The notes beneath the pieces were generated by a model, which saw nothing but the letters and a program-made list of their open reading frames with translations, did not search any database and was not told where the DNA came from. Position numbers and translations under genes: made by a program. From Streptomyces sp. WM6386 (lineage in GTDB: Bacteria > Actinomycetota > Actinomycetes > Streptomycetales > Streptomycetaceae), in contig NZ_JXTE01000030.1 in the NCBI RefSeq assembly GCF_000972385.1, positions 1 through 64,000 on the forward strand: DNA of 64,000 nt. Direction: 5' to 3'. Below are positions 7,910 to 16,334 of the stretch, in pieces. Positions within the stretch are counted from its first letter, which is position 1, and every line of letters begins with the position of its first letter.

Positions 7910-9094
7910 CTAGGCGAGGACCTTCTCGCGGCGCTCCTGCTTCTGGCGTTCCCGGGCCAGTTCGGCGGGGTCCTGCCTGAAGGCCCACGCCATCTTCGGC
8001 TCCATCGCGAACCGGAAGATCCGCTGCACGGGCTTCGTGCACAGCACGGTGACGACGGCGGCCGCGAGGACGCTCACGGCGATCTCGCCGAGCGGGCGGT
8101 GCAGCCAGGGGTGGTCGAACCAGCCCTGGTAGTCACCGGCCTTCACCAGGAAGCCGTGCAGCAGATAGCCGTACAGCGTGCCCGCGCCAAGGGCCGTGAA
8201 CCACATGTTCCGGCGCGGCACCCAGGCGAAGAAGCAGGCGGTCAGCAGCAGCGAGCAGCCGAACATCGCGAGCACCATGACCGGCCCGGCCCACCACGGC
8301 GCGCCCAACTCCTGCGCGGCGTCCCGGTGGTAGAACCACGCGGTGTTCATTCGCGGCACCGCCCACCAGCCGACGACGAGCGCGGTCGCGAACACGGGCA
8401 CCGACAGCATCCGCACCCTGCGGGTGCGCACCCGGTGGAAGTGCTCGGGCCTCATGCACAGGCCCAGCACGAAGTACGGCAGGAACTGCAGGATCCGCTG
8501 CAGATCCAGGTCGTCACCGATCGACGGCGCGACGGACGCCAGCATCGCGAGGCCGAGCGCGAAGGGGAGCGGCCAGCGGACCGCCTTCAGGATGGGGGTG
8601 ATCATCCGCCAGACGAACAGCGCGCACAGGAACCAGGTCAGATACCAGGGGTCGAGCAGGCTGATGTCCTTGCCGGAGTCGTCGCCCGCCGCGCGCTCGA
8701 AGAGGACGTAGGCGGTCTCGAAGACGATGTACGGCACCGCGACACCGGTGATCAGCCGCCGCAGCCGGTCGGGGCGCATGTCGAAGCTGCGCGAGAAGAA
8801 GCCGGAGATGATGATGAACGCCGGCATGTGGAACGAGTACACGACCGTGTACGCGGCTTCCAGGATGCGGCTGTCGCCCTTGAGCGGTTCCCAGGCGTGA
8901 CCGATGGCCACCAGCACGATCGCCAGGTACTTGGCGTTGTCGAAGAAGGCGTCGCGCTGCTTGCCGGCGGGCTTGGCCGACTGTTCGTTCTGCTGTTTGA
9001 GGGGCGAGCGCGGACTCGGCACTCCTGATGCCGACGGCTGGGCAGGGGGGAGCGGCGCTCTGCCGCGTGCGGGGGACGAGGCAGCGTGGAACAT
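7910..9094 (-). CDS. Acyltransferase family 3 integral membrane protein
   Basis: A polytopic protein of about 394 residues with some ten hydrophobic segments. Near the first helix it has the family pattern DNAKYLAIVLVAIGHAWEPL, whose His is the expected catalytic residue of acyltransferase-3 (OafA/NodX-like) enzymes, and later YVLFERAAG and WYLTWFLCALFVWR. These enzymes O-acylate cell-surface sugars or secondary metabolites; the substrate is not evident. The frame continues upstream to 9145, but the ATG at 9094 fits better because it has GGTG just upstream. A Pro/Ser-rich cytoplasmic leader (about 45 residues) precedes the first helix. It is convergent with the HD gene with only 3 bp between stops. 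Confidence 0.85.
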   Translation of the reverse strand: MFHAASSPARGRAPLPPAQPSASGVPSPRSPLKQQNEQSAKPAGKQRDAFFDNAKYLAIVLVAIGHAWEPLKGDSRILEAAYTVVYSFHMPAFIIISGFFSRSFDMRPDRLRRLITGVAVPYIVFETAYVLFERAAGDDSGKDISLLDPWYLTWFLCALFVWRMITPILKAVRWPLPFALGLAMLASVAPSIGDDLDLQRILQFLPYFVLGLCMRPEHFHRVRTRRVRMLSVPVFATALVVGWWAVPRMNTAWFYHRDAAQELGAPWWAGPVMVLAMFGCSLLLTACFFAWVPRRNMWFTALGAGTLYGYLLHGFLVKAGDYQGWFDHPWLHRPLGEIAVSVLAAAVVTVLCTKPVQRIFRFAMEPKMAWAFRQDPAELARERQKQERREKVLA

Positions 9095-9617
9095 CTGAGG
9101 CACCCTAGCGTTGTCTGTGGGTTTTCGTAAAACCCGCCAGGTCATTCCTGGTTATTCGCTTCGGGTGCCCAGAAAACCGAGCAGTTGACGTCCGGTGAAC
9201 GTGACGGCCAACACACCTGGTGGGTAGGGATTATGGCCCGCAGCAAGCGCCTACTTGGTGTGATTCATCCCGACTAAATAGGGCATAAGGCCCGCAGGCG
9301 ACTCCGGCGGAATGTCCGCTTCCTGTGGGCGCGTTGATTAGTCGAATTACCTGCGAACAGGATGTGTGGAGACCGAAACGATCCAGTCGAATTCCCTGTG
9401 TGGGTGCACTCTCGAATTGTTGTGCGGGACATGTGCGGGACATGAAGGGCCGGTTGCGCGGCCGGCCGGCGCCGCACAGTTCAGGCACAGGTGTGGTCAA
9501 CGATGCATCACCCGCCGCATACAGCGGCCTGGTTGGTGGCACGATGGTTCTGGCGGGGGTGCGCGGGGCCGGCACCCCCGGGCCGGGTGCGGACCGACCG
9601 AGGGTGTGTGATCAGTT
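9095..9617. other. 523-bp non-coding gap with short direct repeats
   Basis: No frame in this gap shows Streptomyces codon bias, and the first 330 bp are visibly richer in A/T than the surroundings. It contains the short direct repeats GTCGAATTACCTG/GTCGAATTCCCTG (near 9343 and 9387), GCGGGACATG twice near 9423-9443, and TGGCCCGCAG/AGGCCCGCAG near 9235 and 9290. It must contain the divergent promoters of the acyltransferase gene and the small membrane protein gene; I could not place them with confidence. Confidence 0.5.
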
Positions 9618-9812
9618 GTGGCCATTTCGCTGTCAGTGGTGCTGCTGTTGGCGATCATCTTGGTGGTGTTGATCCGTGGCGGATCCCTCAAGGCAGGACC
9701 TGCCGTCGTGGCCGTGCTGTTCGGCTTCTTCCTCGCCTCGACGGGCATGGCCGACGACATCCAGCGCTTCCTCAACTCGATAGCGGAGACCATCAACTCG
9801 ATCCAGTTCTGA
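9618..9812 (+). CDS. Small conserved-looking membrane protein (64 aa)
   Basis: A 64-residue protein with two hydrophobic segments (SLSVVLLLAIILVVLI and AVVAVLFGFFLASTG) separated by a short GGSLKAGP turn, and an amphipathic tail (DDIQRFLNSIAETINSIQF). The GTG start and uniformly high GC at third positions support coding. It is 76 bp upstream of a Ser/Thr kinase gene in the same direction. The two-helix hairpin with a regular tail suggests a small membrane-associated partner; function is unknown. Confidence 0.75.
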   Translation: MAISLSVVLLLAIILVVLIRGGSLKAGPAVVAVLFGFFLASTGMADDIQRFLNSIAETINSIQF

Positions 9813-9888
9813 CCCTGTTGACCCGTGAAGCTAGGCTGACCCGTCCGGTCACGGGGGCCGGAGACGGCTAGCAGGGGGACGTACCGGG

Positions 9889-12024
9889 ATGGTGCTGCGC
9901 GACTCGGACCCCGCGGAGGCGGGCGGTTACCGCATCGAGGACCGTCTGGGCAGCGGCGGAATGGGCGTGGTCTACCTCGCCCGCTCCGCCTCCGGCCGCC
10001 GTCTCGCGGTCAAGGTGGTGCACGCCCAGTACGCCGACGACGACGAGTTCCGCGCCCGGTTCCGCCGTGAGGTGGCCGCCGCCCGCCAGGTCAGCGGCGC
10101 CTTCACGGCTCCGGTCGTGGACGCCGACGCCGACGCGCCGCGCCCCTGGATGGCCACGCTCTACATACCGGGGTCGGACCTCGGCACGCACATACGCGAC
10201 AACGGCCCGCTGCCGCCACCCCGGCTCCGTGAACTCGCCGCGGGCCTGGCCGAGGCGATCCGCGACATCCACCGCGCGGGCGTGGTCCACCGGGACCTGA
10301 AACCGGCCAATGTGATGCTCGCCGACGACGGCCCCCGCGTCATCGACTTCGGCATCTCCCGCGCCACCGAGTTCGCCGCCTCCGACGTCCTCACCCAGAC
10401 CGGCCGCGTGATGGGCACCCCGCCCTTCATGTCCCCGGAACAGTTCTCCGCGCCCCAGGACGTGGGCCCGGCGGCCGACATCTTCTCGCTGGGCGCGGTG
10501 GTCGCGTTCGCCGCGTCGGGCCGGGGCCCCTTCGACAGCCCGAGCCCGTACGAGACGGCGATCCGCGTGGTCGAGGGCGCCCCCGAACTCGATGACGTCC
10601 CGGCCGAGTTGCTCCCCTTCATCCGCCTCTGTCTGGAGAAGGAACCCAAGTCCCGCCCCACGGCGGACGAGTTGCTGCGGTTGCTGAAGGACGGCGACTG
10701 GCCCACGACGGACGGTGCCCCGACACCGGCCGACACCGGCAGGTCCCGCCGCCGCACACGCTGGTGGCCGGCCGTCGCCGCCGGCACCCTCGCCCTCGCG
10801 GCGGCGGCCACGACGACGGTAGCCTTGACCGGCGACGACTCCGCCCCGGGGAACCTGCCCGCCGGCTGGAAGGCCTGGCACGGGCAGGCGAAAGACCCGA
10901 GCCCCGACAAGGATCCGATGGGTCCCAGCTCCCTCTTCAACCGCTGCGCAGCTTCCGGTACGTCCCTCGTCTGCGCGGGCGACGAGATCATGGCGACCCG
11001 CTTCGCCCTGGCCGACGGCCGCAACACCTGGGCCCGGCCCGTCGACCCGACCGCCGACGACATCGGCAGCAGCAGCTCCGGCGGAGGCACGATCATCGGC
11101 GCACGCGATGACCGCGTCTACGTGTACGGCTCCGACGACCGGCCTGTCGACAACGAGGAGGCGCCGAACCCGACCCGCTACACGATCCAGTCCCTGGACG
11201 CCGAGACCGGCAAGGTGATCTGGAAGACCGTGACCGCCGACGGCGAAGAGGGTACGGAGCCGAGCAGCGACCAGGGCGGCTCCACCGCCGTACCCGCCGG
11301 CGTGATCACCGTCTATGGCAAGACGGGGCGGAAGCTCGCCCTGCTCGGCGCCGACGACGGCAAGGTCCGCTGGCAGCGCCCCCTGCCGGACCCGGGCACC
11401 AACTACTGCGTGCTGACCGGTGCCGCCAAGCAGGCGTACCTCCTGTGCGGGAAGTACACCACCGACACCATCCAGGCCACGACCGTCTCCCAGCTGGACC
11501 CGGCCACGGGCGAACCCCGTTGGACCGTGAAGATCAAGGGTGATTCGAGCATCGTCGGCCAGCACGACGGACGCCTGGTCCTCGTGAACGTGATCGGCAC
11601 CCGTCGGACACTGACCCTGATCAACGCCTCCTCGCACGTCGTGACGACGGTGAAGCTGAGCGAGACCGAGCCCGAGAGCGCGACTCCCACCCTCCTGGGC
11701 GGCACCCTCTACTTCACCCTCGGCAACGGCGCCATCCGCGCGGTCGACCCGGCCACCGGCCGCCAGTCCTGGGAGAGCAACTCCGGAGTGGAACAGTCGG
11801 GCCCGCCCATCGCCTCCAGGACGCACCTCTACCTCGCGTCCCCCAGCGGCCGCCTCGCCGCCCTCAACCGGACCACCGGCAAGGTCGAGGGCACCCTCGA
11901 CGGCCGCGACGACGGCGTCGTGGACGGCTCCCCGACCGGCGCCCCCCTCACCCTCGTCGGCGACGCCCTCTACGTTCCGTACGGCCTCCGCTCCGTCTAC
12001 ACCGTGGACGTACGCGACCTCTGA
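9889..12024 (+). CDS. Transmembrane Ser/Thr protein kinase with extracellular PQQ-type beta-propeller
   Basis: A 711-residue protein. Kinase domain 14-275: glycine loop LGSGGMGVVYLAR (20-32), catalytic Lys42, HRDLKPAN near 134, DFG at 153, GTPPFMSPEQ. An Arg-rich juxtamembrane segment precedes a single helix (about 291-313), then an outer domain of about 390 residues with repeated phrases such as DAETGKVIWKT, DDGKVRWQRPL, DPATGEPRWTV and DPATGRQSWES, typical of PQQ-type propeller blades. All catalytic residues are present. The outer propeller is a sensor or protein-binding module; the ligand is unknown. A small secreted protein gene follows 86 bp downstream. ATG start. Confidence 0.92.
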   Translation: MVLRDSDPAEAGGYRIEDRLGSGGMGVVYLARSASGRRLAVKVVHAQYADDDEFRARFRREVAAARQVSGAFTAPVVDADADAPRPWMATLYIPGSDLGTHIRDNGPLPPPRLRELAAGLAEAIRDIHRAGVVHRDLKPANVMLADDGPRVIDFGISRATEFAASDVLTQTGRVMGTPPFMSPEQFSAPQDVGPAADIFSLGAVVAFAASGRGPFDSPSPYETAIRVVEGAPELDDVPAELLPFIRLCLEKEPKSRPTADELLRLLKDGDWPTTDGAPTPADTGRSRRRTRWWPAVAAGTLALAAAATTTVALTGDDSAPGNLPAGWKAWHGQAKDPSPDKDPMGPSSLFNRCAASGTSLVCAGDEIMATRFALADGRNTWARPVDPTADDIGSSSSGGGTIIGARDDRVYVYGSDDRPVDNEEAPNPTRYTIQSLDAETGKVIWKTVTADGEEGTEPSSDQGGSTAVPAGVITVYGKTGRKLALLGADDGKVRWQRPLPDPGTNYCVLTGAAKQAYLLCGKYTTDTIQATTVSQLDPATGEPRWTVKIKGDSSIVGQHDGRLVLVNVIGTRRTLTLINASSHVVTTVKLSETEPESATPTLLGGTLYFTLGNGAIRAVDPATGRQSWESNSGVEQSGPPIASRTHLYLASPSGRLAALNRTTGKVEGTLDGRDDGVVDGSPTGAPLTLVGDALYVPYGLRSVYTVDVRDL

Positions 12025-12110
12025 GAGCCGCTCATGCGACTTCGGCCGGCCCGAGACGCCTGCCGGGGACCTGCCTGTCCTGTGCCCCTGACCCGTCTGG
12101 AAGGAACCGA

Positions 12111-12524
12111 ATGAAGATCCGCCCCTCTGCCGCGGTCACCGCGGTCGTACTGGCCTGCCTCGCGATCCCGAGTGCCGCGACACCGGCAGCGGCAGCTGGA
12201 CCGACCGTCCAGTGCGCCACCCTGGGCGTGAGCAGCTACCTCTCCGCCACCCGCGAAAGCCTGGACACGCTGAGGCCCCTCGATCTCTGGGTGCGCGACA
12301 CCGAAGCCGACGGTCACCATGTGGCGGTTCGTCTGATCAGCCAGGAGAGCGACGGCGACATCGTGACGTGGCGGTGGCACCACTACTACGGCGGCAGCGG
12401 TGACGGGACTGAATGGCGTACCTACGCGTCCTCCTCGGAGGGCATCCGCCGGGTGAAGGTCCAGGCGGCCGTCTTCGAGGGCGATACCCAGATACGTCAG
12501 TGCCAGAGCGGCTGGGACGCGTAA
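12111..12524 (+). CDS. Small secreted protein of unknown function
   Basis: A 137-residue protein with a clear Sec signal peptide: basic MKIRP, hydrophobic core AVTAVVLACLAIPSA and AXA-type cleavage near AAAAG (about residue 29). The mature domain of about 108 residues has two cysteines (VQCATLG near the start and IRQCQSG near the end) that may form one disulfide, and several Trp/Tyr residues (TWRWHHYYGG). I do not recognise a family. Its position after the PQQ-propeller kinase suggests, but does not prove, co-transcription. GGAAGGAAC upstream is the ribosome-binding site. A perfect palindrome follows the stop. Confidence 0.75.
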   Translation: MKIRPSAAVTAVVLACLAIPSAATPAAAAGPTVQCATLGVSSYLSATRESLDTLRPLDLWVRDTEADGHHVAVRLISQESDGDIVTWRWHHYYGGSGDGTEWRTYASSSEGIRRVKVQAAVFEGDTQIRQCQSGWDA

Positions 12525-12529
12525 GAAAT

Positions 12530-12569
12530 CAGGGCCAGGTCAGAGGATCGATCCTCTGACCTGGCCCTG
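12530..12569. terminator. 40-bp perfect palindrome acting as terminator
   Basis: Forty bases form an uninterrupted palindrome with its dyad at GATC (12548-12551), each arm 20 bp. It begins 6 bp after the secreted protein stop and ends 10 bp before the 3' end of tRNA-Gly on the other strand. As RNA it folds into a near 18-bp stem on either strand, so it probably terminates both convergent units. Confidence 0.8.
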
Positions 12570-12579
12570 AGTCGTACAG

Positions 12580-12650
12580 AGCGGGCGACGGGAATCGAAC
12601 CCGCGTAGCTAGTTTGGAAGACTAGGGCTCTACCATTGAGCTACGCCCGC
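12580..12650 (-). tRNA. tRNA-Gly (anticodon UCC)
   Basis: On the minus strand the 71-nt gene folds fully: 7-bp acceptor stem GCGGGCG/CGCCCGC, a D arm with GCTC/GAGC, an anticodon stem CTAGT/ACTAG with loop CTTCCAA (anticodon TCC), a four-base variable region, a T arm with TTCGATT, and discriminator T. CCA is not encoded. It is head-to-head with tRNA-Pro. Confidence 0.95.
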
Positions 12651-12780
12651 ACAGGACGCACCGCAGGTCAGATGACCGCGGCACAGAAGGCATCGTAGCG
12701 GGTCGGGACCCCTCGCCGCACACCCCGTAAATGCGGCAGCCCCACTGCCTGCGGGCATGTACCCTACGTGTCGCACCAGA

Positions 12781-12857
12781 CGGGGTGTGGCGCAGCTTGG
12801 TAGCGCGTCCGCTTTGGGAGCGGAAGGCCGTGGGTTCAAATCCCGCCACCCCGACCA
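12781..12857 (+). tRNA. tRNA-Pro (anticodon UGG)
   Basis: The 7-bp acceptor stem is CGGGGTG/CACCCCG, the anticodon stem TCCGC/GCGGA with loop TTTGGGA (anticodon TGG), and the T loop TTCAAAT. The discriminator is A and CCA is encoded at 12855-12857. It lies 195 bp upstream of tig. Confidence 0.95.
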
Positions 12858-12908
12858 TTTGACCGGCCATTGGCGGCCACCTTCGCGATCACCTGGCTTG
12901 ATCGCCTT

Positions 12909-12937
12909 TTGGGGCGTGTAGCCGCTGCGGTTACTAT
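12909..12937 (+). promoter_or_regulatory. Candidate housekeeping promoter of tig
   Basis: TTGGGG and TACTAT are separated by 17 bp, a fair match to a Streptomyces HrdB-type promoter (TTGACN, TAGAPuT). It would start transcription near 12944 and give a leader of about 108 nt. Confidence 0.4.
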
Positions 12938-13051
12938 GCAAGCTGCGCGCCCGTGTGTCTCTCGTCTGATGTAGTCCTCAGGGCGGCTAATCCGCCGGAG
13001 CCGTTCTGGCCCCGGCAGAATCCAAGAAGTCAGCCACAAGGAGACCGAACC

Positions 13052-14452
13052 GTGAAGAGCGCCGTGGAGACCCTGAACCCGACTCGGGTTCGGCTCACTG
13101 TCGAGGTGCCCTTCGAGGAGCTCAAGGACAGCCTCGACGCGGCGTACAAGAAGATCAACCAGCAGGTCACGGTGAAGGGCTTCCGTAAGGGCAAGATCCC
13201 GGCCCGCGTCATCGACCAGCGGTTCGGTCGTGGTGCAGTGCTGGAGGAGGCCGTCAACGACGCGCTTCCGAAGTTCTACACCGAAGCGGTCAACGAGGCC
13301 GAGCTGGACGTTCTGGGCCAGCCCGAGGTCGACATCACCGAGCTGAAGGACGGCGACACGCTGAACTTCACCGCCGAGGTCGACATCCGCCCGTCCCTGG
13401 AGCTCCCCGAGGACTTCTCCTCCATCGAGGTCGAGGTCGACGCCGTAGAGGTGAGCGACGAGGACGTCGAGAAGTCGGTGGAGCAGCTCCGTGAGCGCTT
13501 CGCCTCCACCTCCCCGGTCGAGCGCGCCGCCGAGGACGGCGACGTCGTCACGATCGACCTGGAGGCCAAGGTCGAGGGAGAGGTGCTCGAGGACGGCATC
13601 GCCAGCGGTGTGTCCTACACCATCGGCTCCGGCGAGCTCCTCGAGGGCATCGACGACGCCGTGAAGGGCCTGGAGGCCGGTGGCGAGGCCACCTTCACCT
13701 CCGAGCTCAAGGGCGGCTCCGCGGCCGGCAAGGAGTCCGAGGTCACCGTCAAGGTCACCCAGGTCGCCGCCCGCGAACTGCCCGAGCTGGACGACGAGTT
13801 CGCGCAGCTCGCCTCCGAGTTCGACACCCTCGACGAGCTCAAGGCCGACAGCCGCAAGCGCCTCGAGAACATGAAGCAGTACGACCAGGCCACGCAGGCC
13901 CAGGAGCGCGTCCTGGAGAAACTGCTCGACCTGGTCGAGGTCCCGGTCCCCGAGAAGCTGCTCGAGGACGAGGTCAACACCCGTAAGCACAACCTCGAGC
14001 ACCACCAGCTCGGCCAGATGGGCCTCGACCTCGAGAAGTACCTCGAGATCCAGGGCAAGACGGTCGAGGAGTTCGAGGCCGAGACCAAGGACGCCGCGGT
14101 CAAGGGCATCAAGACCCAGTTCGTCCTCGACGAGCTGGTCAAGCGCGAGAAGCTGAACGTCAACCAGGAGGAGCTCACCGAGCACCTCATGCGTCGCGCC
14201 GCTTCCTCCGGCATGTCCCCCGACCAGTTCGCCCAGGCGGTCGTCGAGGGCGGCCAGGTTCCGCTCCTGGTCGGCGAGGTCGCCCGCGGCAAGGCCCTGG
14301 CCGTCGTGGTCGAGGCCGCCACGGTGAAGGACACCAACGGCGAGGTCGTCGACCTCGACGACGAGGAAGAGGTCGAGACGGCCGCCGAGGTCGCCGCCGA
14401 GGCCACGGAGGCGGACGCCACGGACGCCGACACGGAGAAGACCGAGGGCTGA
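13052..14452 (+). CDS. tig: Trigger factor, ribosome-associated chaperone and peptidyl-prolyl isomerase
   Basis: A 466-residue trigger factor, which docks at the ribosomal exit tunnel and shields nascent chains. From the GTG at 13052 the ribosome-binding signature GFRKGKIP falls at residues 43-50, exactly where it lies in E. coli; AAGGAG is about 9 nt upstream. The N-domain is followed by the FKBP-type PPIase domain ([16 protein letters not shown] ... [15 protein letters not shown], about 155-240) and the helical C-domain. The acidic tail of about 35 residues ([12 protein letters not shown]...) is a common actinobacterial extension. The frame stays open to 12953, but the extra residues lack homology and a ribosome-binding site. 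It is separated from clpP1 by a terminator. Confidence 0.96.
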   Translation: MKSAVETLNPTRVRLTVEVPFEELKDSLDAAYKKINQQVTVKGFRKGKIPARVIDQRFGRGAVLEEAVNDALPKFYTEAVNEAELDVLGQPEVDITELKDGDTLNFTAEVDIRPSLELPEDFSSIEVEVDAVEVSDEDVEKSVEQLRERFASTSPVERAAEDGDVVTIDLEAKVEGEVLEDGIASGVSYTIGSGELLEGIDDAVKGLEAGGEATFTSELKGGSAAGKESEVTVKVTQVAARELPELDDEFAQLASEFDTLDELKADSRKRLENMKQYDQATQAQERVLEKLLDLVEVPVPEKLLEDEVNTRKHNLEHHQLGQMGLDLEKYLEIQGKTVEEFEAETKDAAVKGIKTQFVLDELVKREKLNVNQEELTEHLMRRAASSGMSPDQFAQAVVEGGQVPLLVGEVARGKALAVVVEAATVKDTNGEVVDLDDEEEVETAAEVAAEATEADATDADTEKTEG

Positions 14453-14475
14453 GCCCACGGCGCCGCGCAGGTCGT

Positions 14476-14513
14476 AGGACGGGCCCCTGGGGACTTTCCC
14501 GGGGGCCCGTCCT
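14476..14513 (+). terminator. Terminator of tig
   Basis: An 11-bp stem AGGACGGGCCC/GGGCCCGTCCT with an inner CCTGGG/CCCGGG extension, starting 23 bp after the tig stop. Confidence 0.8.
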
Positions 14514-14537
14514 GTCACATGGGGCGGAGTGACCCGG

Positions 14538-14608
14538 CCAGGGGCGCGGGGCTGTATGCGATGTGCGGCTCCGCCACGTGGGCGCGTGCGCGGGCGACGG
14601 ACCCGCGG
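14538..14608 (+). repeat. Dispersed intergenic repeat, copy B
   Basis: Starts with AGGGGCGCGGGGCTGTAT and includes ATGTGCGGCTCCGCC, then ends at GACGGACCCGCG. It is an inverted, clearly similar copy of 23950-24020. The rest of the 352-bp tig-clpP1 gap holds the tig terminator, a ClgR-type motif and presumably the clpP1 promoter. Confidence 0.75.
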
Positions 14609-14640
14609 TCGCCCACGCACCAAAAGTCACCACGGCGCTA

Positions 14641-14654
14641 CGCCCCCGGCGAAC
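14641..14654 (-). promoter_or_regulatory. Candidate ClgR operator upstream of clpP1
   Basis: On the minus strand the sequence reads GTTCGC, five bases, GCG, which fits the ClgR operator described for Streptomyces clp and lon promoters (GTTCGC-N5-GCG). It lies 151 bp before the chosen clpP1 start, and clpP1 is a known ClgR-activated target in Streptomyces lividans. The transcription start was not located. Confidence 0.6.
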
Positions 14655-14804
14655 AGCCCTCTATCCGGGATTCCCCGAAGGGACCAGCGCGTTAGGGTCC
14701 ATGAATACGAGGGCAGGGGAGTCGGCGAAACCGTCGGCCAGCCTCGCGCCCCGGCAGAACACGTGAGACGGCCGGACGCCGTCGTAAGACGAGCAGGTGG
14801 ATAC

Positions 14805-15425
14805 GTGACGAATCTGATGCCCTCCGCCGCCGGCGAGCCTTCCATCGGTGGTGGCCTCGGCGACCAGGTCTACAACCGGCTGCTCAACGAGCGGATCATC
14901 TTCCTCGGCCAGCCGGTCGACGACGACATCGCGAACAAGATCACCGCACAGTTGCTGCTCCTTGCCGCTGCGGACCCCGACAAGGACATCAACCTCTACA
15001 TCAACAGCCCCGGCGGTTCCATCACGGCCGGCATGGCGATCTACGACACCATGCAGTTCATCAAGAACGACGTGGTGACCATCGCCATGGGTCTCGCCGC
15101 CTCCATGGGTCAGTTCCTGCTCAGCGCGGGCACCCCGGGCAAGCGCTTCGCGCTGCCGAACGCCGAGATCCTGATCCACCAGCCCTCCGCGGGCCTGGCC
15201 GGCTCCGCCTCCGACATCAAGATCCATGCCGAGCGGCTGCTGCACACCAAGAAGCGCATGGCTGAGCTCACCGCCCAGCACACCGGTCAGTCGTTCGAGC
15301 AGGTCACGCGCGACTCCGACCGTGACCGCTGGTTCGACCCCGAGGAGGCCAAGGAGTACGGCCTCATCGACGACGTCATCACCGCGGCCGTCAACATGCC
15401 GGGCGGCGGCGGCACCGGGGCCTGA
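14805..15425 (+). CDS. clpP1: ATP-dependent Clp protease proteolytic subunit ClpP1
   Basis: A 206-residue S14-family serine peptidase that forms, with ClpP2, the barrel of the Clp protease. The catalytic Ser lies in [10 protein letters not shown] (about residue 100), the His in ILIHQPSAG (about 124) and the Asp in RDSDRDRWF (about 173). The GTG at 14805 has AGCAGGTGG about 5 nt upstream. An in-frame GTG at 14763 would add 14 residues ([13 protein letters not shown]), and some Streptomyces ClpP1 entries include such an extension, so the start is not settled. The C-terminus ends in a Gly-rich tail. It is co-transcribed with clpP2 50 bp downstream. Confidence 0.95.
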   Translation: MTNLMPSAAGEPSIGGGLGDQVYNRLLNERIIFLGQPVDDDIANKITAQLLLLAAADPDKDINLYINSPGGSITAGMAIYDTMQFIKNDVVTIAMGLAASMGQFLLSAGTPGKRFALPNAEILIHQPSAGLAGSASDIKIHAERLLHTKKRMAELTAQHTGQSFEQVTRDSDRDRWFDPEEAKEYGLIDDVITAAVNMPGGGGTGA

Positions 15426-15475
15426 GGCCCCCTGCAAGCCCTCAGCCGACCGCCTCAGCCCCTAGGAGACAGACA

Positions 15476-16156
15476 GTGAACGACTTCCCCGGCAGCGGCC
15501 TGTACGACCGCACGCGCGCCGAGTACACGGGTCCCTCCGCGGAGTCCCGTTACGTCATCCCGCGCTTCGTCGAGCGCACCTCGCAGGGCGTTCGCGAGTA
15601 CGACCCGTACGCGAAGCTCTTCGAGGAGCGCGTGATCTTCCTCGGCGTCCAGATCGACGACGCCTCCGCCAACGACGTCATGGCGCAGCTGCTGTGCCTG
15701 GAGTCGATGGACCCGGACCGTGACATCTCGGTCTACATCAACAGCCCCGGCGGCTCGTTCACCGCGCTGACCGCGATCTACGACACGATGCAGTTCGTGA
15801 AGCCGGACGTCCAGACGGTCTGCATGGGCCAGGCGGCCTCCGCCGCGGCCATCCTGCTGGCCGCCGGTACGCCGGGCAAGCGCATGGCGCTGCCGAATGC
15901 CCGTGTGCTGATCCACCAGCCCTACAGCGAGACCGGCCGCGGTCAGGTCTCCGACCTGGAGATCGCCGCCAACGAGATCCTCCGGATGCGCGCGCAGCTG
16001 GAGGAGATGCTGGCCAAGCACTCGACCACGCCGATCGAGAAGATCCGCGAGGACATCGAGCGCGACAAGATCCTCACGGCCGAGGAGGCGCTCTCCTACG
16101 GTCTGATCGACCAGATCATCTCCACTCGGAAGATGAACAACGCAGCCGTCCGCTAG
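15476..16156 (+). CDS. clpP2: ATP-dependent Clp protease proteolytic subunit ClpP2
   Basis: A 226-residue S14 peptidase, paralogue and partner of ClpP1. Catalytic Ser is in [12 protein letters not shown] (about residue 122), His in LIHQPYSE (about 147), Asp in the REDIERDKI region. The N-terminal extension ([28 protein letters not shown]) is longer than in ClpP1, as in other actinobacteria. GTG start with TAGGAGACAG about 7 nt upstream. It forms an operon with clpP1 and is followed by a hairpin that separates it from clpX. Confidence 0.96.
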   Translation: MNDFPGSGLYDRTRAEYTGPSAESRYVIPRFVERTSQGVREYDPYAKLFEERVIFLGVQIDDASANDVMAQLLCLESMDPDRDISVYINSPGGSFTALTAIYDTMQFVKPDVQTVCMGQAASAAAILLAAGTPGKRMALPNARVLIHQPYSETGRGQVSDLEIAANEILRMRAQLEEMLAKHSTTPIEKIREDIERDKILTAEEALSYGLIDQIISTRKMNNAAVR

Positions 16157-16178
16157 TCGGAGGCTGTATTGTCTGCCG

Positions 16179-16239
16179 CCCCTTGGTCCGGTTCGTGTGC
16201 TTTGACACGCTGCACGTCACAGTGAACCGCGCCAAGGGG
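16179..16239 (+). terminator. Long two-step hairpin between clpP2 and clpX
   Basis: CCCCTTGG (16179-16186) pairs with CCAAGGGG (16232-16239), and inside it GGTTC (16190-16194) pairs with GAACC (16224-16228), with a symmetrical 3-nt internal loop and a 29-nt apical loop. There is no U-tract, so it may be an attenuator or an RNA processing site rather than a simple terminator. Confidence 0.5.
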
Positions 16240-16334
16240 GGCCCGAACGGGGGGCCCGGCAAGGTACCGTCGGAATAAGGCAGCACCAGGAGCCGCTGGA
16301 CCTAGGCGTCTCCCAGGCGAAGGGGAAGCACACC

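Noticed and set aside
12953..13051. Earlier start for trigger factor
   Set aside because: The extra residues have no homology, and the GFRKGK motif falls at residues 43-48 only with the GTG at 13052.
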